This document shows, piece after piece, positions 1-13,060 of a stretch of 64,000 bases of DNA. Below the pieces are notes generated by a model, which was not told where the DNA came from, searched no databases, and saw nothing but the letters and a program-made list of their open reading frames with translations. This DNA is from Phoebastria nigripes (Eukaryota; Chordata; Aves; Procellariiformes; Diomedeidae). The translations under genes and the position numbers were made by a program. The first letter of the stretch is position 1. Each line of letters starts with the position of its first letter. The stretch lies in contig JAYKAV010002453.1 of assembly GCA_035582835.1 (NCBI GenBank), forward strand, positions 964,332 through 1,028,331, written 5' to 3'.

Positions 1-3000
1 TGTCCTCATCGTCCCACTTACCGTGCTTTGGTTTGCACTTCAAACAGCCTTAGAGGTCACAAACTGGATTATGAAACTAAATTGGAAGATCCNCTCCAGC
101 AGCACACCTACTGCACTCCAACCAGATACGGGTATGCAGCCTACAGGACCAGATTAGAAATAGTTCAAGGTAGAGCATCTGAAATGTGCTTCATGTGGAC
201 ATCAGCTCCTCAGCACCTGTTGGTCTGTTCACACAAGCAGAATGTGGGAGCAGAGGGAGAGGAAACAAAGTGTGAGCTGCCAAGCTACTCCTCTACTCTA
301 AGGCCAGTCCCAAAATTCTGACACTTGAACCAAGCACCTCCTGAGCTGATTTCATCCCTATTGAAGGACAGTATGTTGCCGAACCAGACCCAAAGGAAAA
401 AAATCACTTTCAAATTAAGGTCCCAAGGCAAAAACTTTCATCTGAAAATAAAACTGAAACAAACTCACAGTTTTGGTTGAAAACGATGGCAATAACAATA
501 ACACATGGCAATAATAATAAAATAAACATTACAAGATCTGATTTTTCATCAAAACATTGGAAACTGACTAAAATGATAAAGCTTGTCTGAGCACAAAGTT
601 TTTCTAATTCAAAAAAAATTTTTTTTGAGAAAAAGAAATCCCTGTCTGTCATACATAACCACAAAGTAATGGTGAGTCAGGCCAGACTTACCTCAAGCTG
701 AGATGCATATACAATTAACATGATCCATACAGGACACAGCCCTGTCATACATAATCTTGATTGTTTTTTACCAGAAGCAAAGGAAATTCTGCCTATTCTA
801 AGCCCGATGGCCAGAAGCTTCAGGGAAAGCAATGTCATCCTCCTCCCCTTCTGATAAGAAGGGAGACATGCTACTGAAGAGAATTTCATTGGCAAAGGCT
901 TTCAGCCAGTGTCTCTGGCAGGAACATTATCGTAAGCAGGCATCATTTGGGCTGTTGGGGAGCACTCTCCTGTTCTCACAGCCCTATAGTGGAGGACTCT
1001 GTAGCAACAGAGAAGTCTTGCCATGACAGATGCAGGAGAGCTGAGAAGAAGCCACCGAAAATCCCAAGTCAAGTCTAATAAAGCCTCATCACGTTTTGAT
1101 GGCCCCAGCAAGGAGAAAGCGAGAGTCGAGTTTGGCACAGGGTTATGTAGATTACTGCCACCAACCGACCCCAAATGCCAGCGGGTTTTGAGGATGTGTG
1201 AGGCATGACAGTGGAGCATGACTGTGGCTCAATGGGTGGGAAGGAGGTCTGATCCCAGGCAGCCTTACAGCAGCAGCACATCGCTGTGCTGAGGATGCAG
1301 CACATTCCCCTGGCTGCGTACATGCCATGTCGCTGCGCTCTACAAGACACCCACTGCGTGTGTTACATCTGTCTGATGGGGACTTTCCATCACACCTATC
1401 TAATGAGGACCGACTACCCCCTAGCATACCTGTTGTACAGATAACCTCCACAAAGGTTGGCTCTGCACAGCACAAAGCAGACCACTTTATTGCTTTACCA
1501 AGAAGTCAGAGACATTTGCCGGCTCGTGTACCACAATACCTTTATAAGCTAGTTCTTGGATAGGTCAAAACTCCACTTAGGTCAAAACCCATTAAAGATT
1601 TTCAAAAGTAATCTGTGATTTTGGGCCCCTGCTTTGAATAACCCAGCAGGCTTGGGATTGAGACCTCAGTATTTTTGGAAAACAATGCCTGCTTGAGGTA
1701 TCTCAAGGTTTCAGGCATGCTACTTGATGCACTACTTGTTCACAAAAGCACACAGAGGAAAGGAGAAAAAATCCTAGTTGTAAATATCAGATAGATTTAA
1801 TCCTATACCGTAGAAAACACCAATATGCAATGAAAATCAGAAGTCATGCTATGGTACCTTCCCAAACGTGAGTAATTGTATTATGATTTGAAGGCTGTGC
1901 TGTCCTATTTTTCAGCTCAAAGAATTTTTTTGCTTCAGCAGATTTGTCTTCTGAAGAAAACAAATAAAAAATTTTGGTTCTCCCCACTGTTCCTCTGCCT
2001 GCTTCAGAACTATCACCTGAAGACAGCAGCTGCAGAATGAGATATTGAGAAGGATGGGGAAAATGGGAGAAGCACACGTCAAATTATAAATATAAAAGAA
2101 CATAGTAGCTTTTAAACTAAAGCATGTTTAGCAGAGCAAGGCAAATAAAGGTTGCTGAATAATCTGAAAAAGGTAAATTCAGTTGTTTTACACTGCCAAA
2201 GAAAATAAAACCAGCATCATTCAAGTTTCTCAGTAATTAAAAGACATCATGACAACAAAATCTAAGTGCCTGCAGAAGATTGCACGAAACACAAACACTA
2301 ATACTAAAAAAAGGCAATCACCTTCCTGAAAATCATTTAGAGACCTAAGGCTTTTTGGAATCAGAGCGGATGAGATAACCACTCCGCAACATCTGAGTAA
2401 AGCAGCAGATTTCTTGTGGTTAAAGGGTTTCAGAAAGGATTCATCAGACCTAACAGAATTTTGCAACCCCACATAACGTTGATTTCTTCATAAGCTCGTC
2501 TTGATTCCCGCATGGTTCTGGCAGCAATAAATCACAGCAGTTTAAAAGAAGGTCATGTACACATTTTCATATTTCATACACGATCCTGTTGCACAAAACA
2601 AATGACCTGGGGGTACTTTGCTGGAGGGTTGTAAAGTCATCAGTTCGCTTTGGATTGACTTTAATACGTCTCCATGGAATACTCTCATCCTTTTCTCCTT
2701 CAGAAGGACTCTGTACACTCATTTGTTCCCTAACTACTTTCAGGAAGGCCCAAAACTCATCCAAAATTTAACAGACCACAAAGCTTTCTCTTACAGGCAA
2801 GCACAATACAAGAGATCATGCGCTGCCTCACTCCTAGCTCCTAAGTGGGATCTCTAACCCTCATTTAGGCACCTCGGCTCCCTGTGTGGTTTGTGAGGAG
2901 GAACAAGCACCTCAGAGTAAGACACAAAACCCAGGCACACCTAGCACCCGCACCTTGCTGGGAACTCTGACCTCCTGTACCGCTCCTCAGGAGCCTCCAT

Positions 3001-3520
3001 CCAGCTGCTTCAGCTTGCTACCGCTGAGCAAATCCAGCCCTGAGCCACCTCCTCAGGGCATACCTGTGCTCTTTCCCTCAGCCCACTCAACAGGGCTGCC
3101 CTGGTTCTTACTATTTATTTTATAAGCTCAGCACAACTCAGAGCACAGGGGAACGTGGTACACAGGGACCCGCATAATCTCAAAGTGACCAGGTGTTGGA
3201 CTAGAATTAATAATTTCAGCTGGATCAGACCTGCCTCCATGCTAAGTGAGTCTGAAGCTTTTGCTCCCTTTGTGTCCTAGGGAATCTCTGTTATTCTGGT
3301 TTTCCCATCAACCATGGTACATCAATGCTTTGTTATGGAGAGCTGTGTGTGGTATTGTGTGCATGGTAATAATGTCTGATATTATGAGGCTACTACACGA
3401 GATCATTTCAGGACAGAACCTAAACCTGAGCATATCCATCCCTGACATCTTTTCATTCCTTTTTGAGTTTAGTTTTAATTTTGCATCTCCAGGTTTTGTA
3501 ATTGTTAATCAGAGGATATT
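1..3520. other. Unique non-coding DNA, no gene seen
   Basis: I see no exon, RNA gene or clear repeat here. Short overlapping open frames on both strands cluster at about 830-1560 and 2570-3125, where composition is a little richer in C and G. None has a recognisable domain, and open frames on opposite strands covering the same bases are what chance gives. A short stretch near 2845-2875 resembles old amniote MITE debris, but too weakly to call. One N lies at 93. Confidence 0.7.
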
Positions 3521-5000
3521 CATAGAATCATAGAATAGTTTGGGTTGGAAGGGACCTTTAAAGGTCATCTGGTCCCACCCCCCTGCCATGGGCAGGGACA
3601 TCTTCAACTAGATCAGGTTGCTCAGAGCCCCATCCAACCTGACCTTGAATGTTGCCAGGGATGGGGCATCCACCACCTCTCTGGGCAACCTGTTCCAGTG
3701 TTTCACCACCCTCAGTGTAAAAAATTTCTTCCTTATATCTAGTCCAAATCTACCCTCTTTTAGTTTAAAGCCATTCCCCCTTGTGCTGTTGCAACAGGCC
3801 CTGCTAAAAAGCTTGCCACCATCTTTCTTATAAGCCCCCTTTAAGTACTGAAAGGCTGCAATAAGGTCTCCCCAAAGCCTTCTCTTCTCCAGGCTGAATA
3901 ACCCCAACTCTCTCAGCCTTTCTTCATAGGAGAGGCATTCCATCCCCCTGATCATTTTCGTGGCCCTCCTCTGGACCTGCTTCAACAGGTCCATGTCTTT
4001 CTTGTGCTGAGGGCTCCAGAGCTGGACGCAGTACTGCAGGTGGGGTCTCACCAGAGCAGAGGGGCAGAATCACCTCCCTCGACCTGCTGGCCACGCTTCT
4101 TTTGATACAGCCCAGGATACGGTTGGCGTTCTGGGCTGTGAGCACACGTTGCCGGCTCATGTCCAGCTTTTCATCCACCAGCACCCCCAAGTCCTTCTTG
4201 GCAGGGCTGCTCTCAATCCCTTCATCCCCCAGCCTGTATTGATACCAGGGGTTGCCCCAACCCATGTGCAGGACCTTGCACTTGGCCTTGTTGAACCTCA
4301 TGAGGTTCACACGGACCCACATCTCGAGCTTGTCCAGGTCCCTCTGGATGGCATCCCGTCCCTCAGGCGTGTCGCCCGCACCACTCAGCTTGGTGTCATC
4401 TGCAAACTTGCTGAGGGTGCACTCGATCCCACCNTCTATGTCATTGATGAAGATATTAAACAGTACCGGTCCCAATACGGACCCCTGCGGGACGCCACTC
4501 ATCACCGACCTCCATCTGGATATTGAGCCGTTGACCACTACCCTCTGGATGTGACCATCCAACCAATTCCTCACCCACCGGACAGTCCACCCATGAAATC
4601 CATNNCTCTCCAGTTTAGAGAGAAGGATGTTGTGGGGGACCGTGTCAAAGGCCTTACAGAGGTCCAGATAGATGACATCTGTAGCCCTTCCCATGTCCAC
4701 TGATGTAGTCACTCCATCATAGAAGGCCACTAGGTTGGTCAGGCAGGATTTGCCCTTGGTGAAGCCATGCTGGCTGTCTTGAATCACCTCCCTGTCCTCC
4801 ATGTGCCTTAGCATAGCTTCCAGGAGGATCTGTTCCATGATCTTCCCAGGCACAGAGATGAGACTGACTGGCCTGTAGTTCCCCAGGTCTTCCTTTTTTC
4901 CCTTTTTAGAAATGGGGGTTATGTTTCCCCTTTTCCAGTCAGTGGGAACTTCACCAGACTGCCACGACTTCTCAAATATGATGGATAGTGACTTAGCATA
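3521..5000 (-). mobile_element. CR1 LINE, 5'-truncated copy with 3' end intact
   Basis: This is a non-LTR retrotransposon of the chicken repeat 1 class. Read on the minus strand, it ends at its low-coordinate side with two ATTCTATG-type octamers (about 3521-3538), the CR1 3' terminus, instead of a poly(A) tail. Inside are a short 3' UTR (about 3521-3607), the C-terminal part of ORF2, and a reverse transcriptase region running to about 5000. There homology stops abruptly in AT-rich DNA. Full CR1 elements are about 4.5 kb, so this 1.5-kb copy is strongly 5'-truncated, which is usual for the family. I see no clear target duplication, also usual for CR1. N characters at 4434 and 4604-4605 interrupt the sequence. 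The long readable frame suggests a fairly young avian subfamily; I cannot assign which one. Confidence 0.97.
3608..4990 (-). pseudogene. CR1 ORF2 fragment: reverse transcriptase and C-terminal region, frameshifted
   Basis: This encoded the CR1 polymerase that copies element RNA into DNA at the target site. Reading begins inside the protein near 4990 and shows the conserved RT blocks in order: [13 protein letters not shown] near 4770, the motif A region [13 protein letters not shown] near 4650, the motif B region [16 protein letters not shown] near 4470, and the catalytic FADDTKL near 4400, where FADD takes the place of YADD. The first frame is open from 4853 (a GTG, not a real start) down to 3924, but CR1 similarity leaves it near 4060. 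Similarity resumes in another frame at about 4051 and continues to a stop at 3608-3610, passing [19 protein letters not shown] near 3650. One small indel near 4050-4065 explains this. The endonuclease domain and ORF1 are absent, so the copy cannot mobilise itself. Confidence 0.93.
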
Positions 5001-5727
5001 TTACTCTGCATGTTTGCCATTTACTAATAATTTCATGCAATCTCTTCCAGTTATTACTAGTTTTGTTTGGAAATATGATTGCATGTACTGACCTTATACG
5101 TAAGTATCAACTTCTACCTAATATAAAGTACAAACCAAATTGCTGTATATCAGGAGCTCATTCTGTATTATCATAGAAACACAACTGTTTACATTTTCAT
5201 TACATTTTTAGACCTACATGAAAATCAAACTCAAGACAATATAGAAAGTGAGCACCAGTACCTAGAATAGGTCTTATTTTAAAACAGAGGTATGGATTTC
5301 ATACTTTATGCGCCCTTTTTTATGCCAGACCAAAACACTTTGCATGCTAATAACTTGAGCTGCAACTTTTATTGTGGTTGAAATCCTCACCCTTCCTCCC
5401 AGCAAAACTGTCATGGTCCATGCTATAAACCCCAGAGCTAGCAAGAGATATCGATTAGCAAGAGATTAGGGGCCAAGGGGATTGCTCCAGACCCCATTTT
5501 CATGCTCCAGAGAAAAGCTATTGTATTATTTCTGCTACTGCTGCCTGCCTTCTCCTTGCTTCACACATGGTCGAGAACCCTCCCCGCTCCCACTCTCTCA
5601 CGCCTCCAGCCAGGCAACAACTTGTAATAAAAAGCTGACGCCAAAAATTAGAATCATAACTATATATTGAAACGCTCCTCTGAAGTGCTTACATCCCCAA
5701 CACCACATGGACCCAGCAAAGGATCTC

Positions 5728-5766
5728 AGAAAGAGAGAGGGGGGGCGGGGAGAGAGAGACGAGAGC
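5728..5766. repeat. GA/G-rich low-complexity tract
   Basis: This is a purine-rich stretch of AG repeats around a run of Gs broken by one C. It is simple sequence with no evident function. Confidence 0.7.
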
Positions 5767-6170
5767 TTCTAGCTGAGAAGCACGTGGATTCATGCTAGCA
5801 GCAGCACAGCGAGCTGCTGGAACTGATTTAGCACTAAAGCTGTTAACCAATAACTGACTTCTTCCAATTATTGGTTTCACAAACAATAATCAGGTTAAAA
5901 TTAGTAACCTGAATATAAAACTTTTCTTAAAGGAAAGGGAGTGCTGTCCTGCAGGGGTAGGGGAAGAGGGAAGGCTCAGGAAGGGAAGACATGAAAAAGT
6001 GTCCTGGAGGTGGGAAATGTGTTTTGTATCAGGGCAGAGCTGCAGGACACCATAGAGCACACTTTCAGCTCCCTCTCTCACCTCAGGGACTGCCAAATGC
6101 CACTGTGGTGACAGCAGGGATGAGCTGGGAGCCAGAGCAGAAAGTATGAGGTCTGGGGACGTGTGTGCAT

Positions 6171-6207
6171 AAGAGAGAGAGAGAAAAAGACAGAGATAGA
6201 TAGAGAT
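6171..6207. repeat. (GA)n-rich low-complexity tract
   Basis: An imperfect AG dinucleotide run grades into AGAT/GATA units at its 3' side. Confidence 0.75.
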
Positions 6208-9200
6208 TTAATGGCAGAGATTAAAGTCTTAAATATATAATCCAGTTTTATACGACTTTTCCTACTCTATTCTCAGTTTGCAATTACAGACCAAAATTAA
6301 CGACCTAGTCTACCATCCGCACATTTACTTCCTTAGATTTAACCGTTGCACTGCAAACATTTACCAAACAGCCACGTCTGTTTTAAGAAATATAGCATCG
6401 TTGAGAGTTGACAGATCAAGAAACAGAGGCACAAAGGTAAGAGACAGCATTTTCAAAAGCAGGGGGGTCCTGATTCTGGGGTGACCATCTCATTTATCAC
6501 GAACCAGAGACTTTTTTTTAAAGCTTTAGTTTTGGTGACTGTAGCCAAATACAAGAGAGAAAACTGGAGCCTGAACACAAATGTCTGGCTCCTATCCTTT
6601 TCTTAGACCACCATGCTGGATTACCACCACTGCTAACAGCACTTCCACTGAGAATTGGCAGCTGGGCCCCTTGACAAAATATGGAGATATGTTGATGGGC
6701 TTTGAGTTGAAAACACTGAAGTATTCACTCCATTTAATAAAGAAAAGCATCTAAATCTTTTAGGTTGAAAGTTCTACTGGGAAATAAGCAATAGGCATTG
6801 CTGTGTTCCAAATGTCAGGACTTCCATCCTTCTCCAATAAATCGCAGGCAGGGCTCAAACACGAGGAGGGAAATTCCCAGCACAATTCTGCACGCCACGC
6901 GGACCAGAGTTCTGGAAAAGGACAATACTGAGCAACGGCATTATCCATATAGTTTTCCAGCCTTTCCACATGCCCAAAGAGAAAACACCCCAGGACAGGA
7001 AGCGATTTTACTGAGCATAGTGGAAATTAAGGTACAAATTATGTGAAATACTTGTAGAGGAAGAATTCAGCTTCCTACACACTTGGCAGTATCACTGACT
7101 AGGAAACAATAATACTAGCTGTTCAGAGATTGCACCACCCTTTCTAATAACTTTGTGCAGAATGAGATGCTTCTTCCAGTCTGCAAAAGCCTGTATAACT
7201 TTGAAGCATGTTAGAGGTGAAGGAAGTGAGGACCACTGGCTATAAAACACAAAGGTCAAGATACAACCCCTGTCCCAGGAAGTCCCTATGCTGCACATTA
7301 CCAGCTGTTTCGACAGTTTAACAATGAAAGCATCACTCTAATATTGCTCTGGTTTTACACTCCTCTCAGTACATCCACTACAGAGCACTGCATCCCGGGC
7401 TAGAAAGGAGGGTGTTGGCATATTTCTCAGCAGTTTTTGAATTTTTGCCCCATATATTTTTGCTTTTAGGTATATTTTCTTCCTTCTTCTGCAAGTAAAA
7501 AACTTTCAGTCAGTAAACAACAAGAATTTCACAGCCATTATTTTTAAAAGTGCATAGGAAATTAGGCTCTAAACTCCATATTTAAGTAACGAATAATTCC
7601 TAATCATAGCAAGTTCTAATAAGATTTCCTGATGTGCTGAAAGACAAGATAGGAAGTACCAGGACAGCCAGGCTGACCTAANCTGATCTCAGACAACAGA
7701 CATTCACATAAGGCTTCTTGCCCACAACGTCACCACTTCCTGCTCTTCTTTGTTCCACAAGATAGGATACTTCATTAGATTTGCAACCTCAAGCTCATTC
7801 CCATGGCAACTCATGGCACAACAAAACATAAGCCATTAATCACCATTCTCAGACTTCATCAGGAGAGAAGAAACCAGGCTGTGAGCTGACAGAATTGCAT
7901 GACTCACAAATAAATAAGTGCAACAAAGCAAAAGTGTGATAGCATGCTAGAGTGCCCTAGAGATAAAAGGGATTTAAAACCACGCTGCGTAGATCCCCAT
8001 CTGGATCTGGATCTTAGCTCCCCCACTGTTTGGCAGTATTAAGAGTCACTGCTTCAACCTGTGGTGTTTGGACTCAGAAAGGGATGAATCTGGGCTCCAC
8101 AAAGATAGTGTATAGTCACGTTCCCTGGTCTGCTCCTGCTCAGGGCAGAATCAGACCTAAGCCACAATGAGGTCCAGAGTCAACTGACCCAGAGTTCAGC
8201 TGACCCAATTATTTCTCCTAATTGCACCTCTAGTGGAAATGTTTCCTTATCTGAAGCCCCAGTGGAAAGATCCTCTTTTGAGGGCGTGTGAGAGATTGTT
8301 TATTCTTATGCTTCGCTCCTTTGAATGTTTTCATTTCCATTGGTAATCCCATTTTATTGCCTGGCTTTTCTCTCTCTCTGAGATAAAGNCACATCAGCGC
8401 TAGAATCTTACTGCTGATGGTGACCTGCTTTCAGTGGGACTTCTCTGTAAAACATTTTCAGAATAAAAGATATCGCAAGACTCACATCTAAGTATTTCTT
8501 GCAAGTATTTAATTTTGTAAACTTGCATCCAATACTCTGGCTTCAAGAGAGAGTCATAACCATTCTTTGGATGGCAAAATAAGTATTATCGATACTAGGA
8601 CAAAAGCAGAGGAATGATGCATATTTAGATAAACTAAAAAGGTTCCAGACAGTGAACATTTGAATCAATTTTATACCTATATCTCCAGCTGAGGCTAAGA
8701 GTTTGATCTGTGGGAAAGGCCCCAAAGCAATCTTTGATCATAAAAAGTTCACTGTGCTCTATCCTTCAAGTAAGTATAATTCCCCTCATTCAGATCTCCT
8801 TGGACCTTGTGTATAGAAGCTAATCTTCTTTGATTTGCTATGTAAACACAGTTGCACATACCAGGTTAAGTATATCTAGGAGGCATTCTGCTGGCATGGA
8901 CATTTCTCCTAAGCCATTATCTCTGGAGGATTTGTTCATTAATATCTTTCTCCTGCTCAGTGCTCCATTGCATTGCATTTCATCAGGAGAAAAAAAACCT
9001 TTCCAATAGGATGTTCCTAGAAGCTGAATGAGTTTGGGAAGTGTTTTTATTCAAGCATACTCTCCAGGAGGCGGTATTTTAGAGAGACTGAGTGCAATGT
9101 GAAGTAAGGTGTGCAACGTAAGTATGCCAGACTGGAAGTCTCCATTCATAGGGACTGATGAAAATAATTCCTTAAGCTACAGCTTTTATAGCTTCATATC

Positions 9201-12009
9201 TATGAACTTCATGCCTGCATGGATCCACACACAGAATAAAACAGAAAGCTAGCCAAATTTCAAAAATCTGGAAATCCCACAAAATTACTGAATCCCACAC
9301 AGTTCCTGTTCAAAAGTATAAATTAACTGCAATTTGTTTGAAAGTCCTATCAAAAAATCTGTGAACGAGCCCAGTCTGAACTTTACAACAGATATTTCAT
9401 GTGACTGAAGGACCTAACAGCAGTACTTAAAGTTTTGAAGAGGTCTCAACATGCAGCTGTTCCCACGGAGAGAAGCTGATCAGAGCAGCGTACCCCTGCT
9501 GAACGCCGAGCTCTGCGGAAAACCCAGGAGCTCAAACCGAGCNCTGATAGTTTCCAAATCCCTTTGAAAATAAAACGAGCTCTTCCAAATTTCCCCTGCA
9601 GTGGCAGCAGCTCCAAAGGCATAAATGATTGCTGCTGTGGTAACACAGTCATAGTGATTTCATAAACATTAGAAGTATGACTTGGGAAGGCATTTGGGAA
9701 GTAAGCTTTAGATCTATCCCTTGTAACTCCAGGCACCACCAGAAAGTTAGCCAGATCTCACAGCGTGGTCACTAGCCCTCTCTCCGCAAACTGCAGGAAG
9801 CACTGAAGGCCCCTAATGGTGGTACTCACCTAGGTGCCCGAAGGCAGGTTACAGGAATAGAGGGCATCATGTTTCCAAACCTCAGCAATGAAGTGCACTG
9901 CCTCTTCAGACTTGCTACCAAACTGCTAATCTGCAGGTTCACCAAAGGAAATTTAGTTACACATTTTTCTAGCAATTAATTTTCTTGCATCTGGAAGGGC
10001 ACTGGAACACGGGCCCTATGTTTTCATCACACCTATTTGTTAATGAGTGTAAGACCACTGTCATCCCTGATACAGTCTAAAAAGGACAGAAGATATGAGA
10101 GCTAGCCCAGGGTAGCACTTTTGGGTGTTTTCAGGCTGGAGAACCCTCAGAGAACATATCCTGGCTTCCTTACATGTAATACAAGAGTACAAATTTGAGC
10201 CAGTTATAACTGTGGTAGATGATGGGGTATGTGTGGATAGTTTGACAAAGTAGATGGAAATCTTGTCTGCATTCCTCACTCTGCTGTGGATTTCTTACAT
10301 TAACTTCTACTAGTAAAATCTTGCAGCAAGAAAATTCAGCTAGTGCCTTGCCTTTGACATCAGGAAGGCTATGATGTTATCTTTGGTACTATAAAAAAAT
10401 TCTTTTCTATAGAATAGAGATTATAAACTGCTCCCCTGTTTCCCATAAGTCTCCATAGATAAACATCAAGAACTCAGATGCTGTGATTATAACTTCAGAC
10501 AAGGAAAAAGTTACTATATTCACTTCTAAAAACTTGACAGAATGAACACTGCATATTCATGTATGTGTTTGTTTAATGAGCTTTCTTTTCTTTGTATTGC
10601 TTTGCTTACTATAGCTCAGTAATTTTGTTTCTAGTGTTTTTTTGTAAGTTACCTTCGTCTGACATGAAAGACGTCATTAGAGACAATGTCAGGTTGGAAA
10701 CAGTCATCTGTTTTCTAGCTAAATCCTCCTAACAAAGACAGCAGCTAGCAACCGGGACGTATAGCAGCTGAAGCTGTAATGGTGCGTACAATGTTTAATT
10801 GTGCATATGTGATACATGCTATTTAGCTTTTTCTTTGTTTAACGCAGCACATAGAAATTCTCAGGAGGCTGGGGAGGGTCATATCCATGGCTGAATGAGA
10901 AAAGAACATTAAAACTATCATTATAGGCCTTCCTCCCTTTGACTTAGCTGGGTGAACCCTGGAAGATTTAGAGTTCAGGTTCAGTTCAGACAAACATCCA
11001 AAAGTTCACAGGTTTACCCAAACTATCTGAATCTCTAGAGCCCCAAAATGAGCTGGAAATCTCCAGAACTGCCTTTCTTGAGGGATTTCCTGCACTTCCA
11101 CTTTTGGACAAAAATCAGAAGTGAAAAAAAAAAAAAGGAAAAAAAACACTTAACATGAATTAAATATTGCAGAACCTCAGCACAGTTTAAGTTACACTCT
11201 AAAAGTCAGAGTCTACTCACATGGATTTCTTATCAACTGTTCTGGTGATCTTTTTTTAAATATCATCTTTTATGTCCGAATCGGAGCATATTTACTTTTT
11301 CACCTGACTTCTCAGTCTATCCTACTCATTTTTACCATCAGATCTGTTTTGAGTGGAACCCAGAGCAGGTGGTAAAAGGAGGCTCCGTTCTACACATTTA
11401 CAATACATCTACACAGCACATTTAGGTCTTGCAGAGAATATCTCTCCAGCTAAAATATTTATTAAAGTGGAGGGTAAGAGGTGAAGGGAAGAGACAGGGA
11501 GTATAGTGAAGTAGTTTACAAAGTGCTGACATTCATAACAGATAGCGCTCTCATTGGCATAGGAGCTGCTGGTTTCCCTCTTTGACACTGATATGGAAAA
11601 AACATCAGCAGCCGCACTATCAGCAAGAACACGACCCTCTGATCAGCTGTTGTTCACTTTCCCAGAGCAGATTCCCACCTACCAAATTAACTGTGGCCAT
11701 TCATTTTCTCTGTTGTAAAAATGTGGTTTCAATCACCTTTGGGACTAAGACAGATGATCTGTATTAAATGAAGAGCACATTGCCTTGTAGTACTTTCCAT
11801 CATCCCCTCCACTTGTAAAGCCAGAGAGGAATGTGGGCACCCTTGCCACGAGCACAGTTCTCCAGGCATGCTGTGTAGAGCCCACCTCATCATGAAACAC
11901 CCTCCAGAAACACTCTCCCCGTTCACTTGGTGATGTGTTGTGCCATTTGTACCAGGCTGACAAGATGTCACTTCTTATGCTACCAAGTGGGGAAAAAATA
12001 TATTTCATA

Positions 12010-13060
12010 ATCTAGCACTGCCATACTGAGCCAATCAAAGGTCTATGTAGTCCAGTCTAATAACAGCTATAAGAAAAGGGGTATATACAGAGTAATTCTT
12101 TCCCTGCTGTATCCATCCAGCTACCAGCAAGGTACCAGCTTAGAGACTTCCTGAACTGAGAGTTTGCACCTGCACCACTATGTTTAATAGGTACTAACGA
12201 ACCCATCCTCTGCTAATTTGCCTAATCCTTTTCTAAACCTGCTTATGCCTTTGTCCAGGACAACACTCTGTGGCAATGAGATCCACCACCTCATCGCACT
12301 TCCTTTTGCTTGTTGAAAAAATAGGCTGAGAATTCAATTGAGTGTTCATAGTTCTTGTTTAGTGAGAAACAATAAATAGAGAAATAGCTCTTTATTCACC
12401 TTCTCTATCCTTCTTCATTCACCCTCACTACTTTTAAAGATAATGATCATCTTTCCCCCACAGTCACTCTTTTCCAGCCTAGGAAGTCCATCAAGCTCTT
12501 TGTCACTTACAAGTCATTCCATAGCATCCTTATGATCCATTCCTCCAGTTTTTCTTAAAATCCTTAGGATTTTTAAATTACAATGTTTCCAGAGTTTCAC
12601 ACAGAAGACCACTGCGAACGCGCTGTTACATGAGCTCTATACTTTGATTTCTATTCCCTTCCTACCAACTCCTAGCATTCCAGCTGACTCTGCCATTGTT
12701 TTGAGGTGACACTGTCAGAGCTAGCCATAATGACACCTGAGGTGCTTCCCCCCGAGATGCGAATAGCTATTTCCTGCCAGTCATGGCATATATATATAAT
12801 TTGTGCTAGTTTCTTCACTCTTCATTTACTAAGATTAGAAAATAACCTGAGAAGAGATTCAGCCATTCATCATCCTAATAGCATCTGCAAATCCCCAGGG
12901 TTGATTTGAGTTTACATTTTCCTGAATAGTTTTGTGTCATTAGCAAATCTTGTCCTTTTACCGCTTATCCCCATTTTTAGATCAGGAATAATTTGAATAA
13001 CATGGAACAGATTTTTGTCAGTAACTTCTCCCTCCTGTGATTGCCATTCCTTCTATTACA
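12010..13060 (-). mobile_element. Ancient, decayed CR1-type LINE remnant
   Basis: On the plus strand this stretch follows, in order, the reverse complement of old amniote CR1-type elements found in crocodilians and turtles. It has an 'actg..ccaatcaaaggtc..tagtccag' 3' end (12016-12055), then the segment about small islands of Ttatgcctttgtcc and caatgagatccacc (12240-12290). A block around 12410-12530 matches the region in the young CR1 at 3900-3990 that encodes the C-terminal ORF2. The block at 12930-13000, starting gtgtcattagcaaatcttg, corresponds to the young copy's segment next to FADD at 4395-4450. Orientation is therefore minus. Divergence is high with many indels and no open frame survives. 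The exact family name and the high-coordinate boundary are uncertain. Confidence 0.75.
12787..12799. repeat. Short (AT)n microsatellite
   Basis: A run of about six AT/TA units lies inside the decayed CR1 remnant. Confidence 0.7.

Larger units (their letters stand above)
5001..12009. other. Unique non-coding DNA with minor purine-rich tracts
   Basis: No gene is recognised. Low-complexity sequence includes GA-rich runs at about 5728-5766 and 6171-6207, and A-rich sequence near 11125-11148. The remaining sequence is AT-rich and looks unique. Single N characters lie at 7682, 8389 and 9543. Open frames here are under 100 codons and show no family resemblance. Confidence 0.65.

Noticed and set aside
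4149..4554. Plus-strand open frames of 100-125 codons over the CR1
   Set aside because: They are antisense shadows of the CR1 reverse transcriptase on the minus strand.
5728..5766. G-rich run considered as a G-quadruplex
   Set aside because: Only two G runs are clearly separated; four runs are needed for an intramolecular quadruplex.
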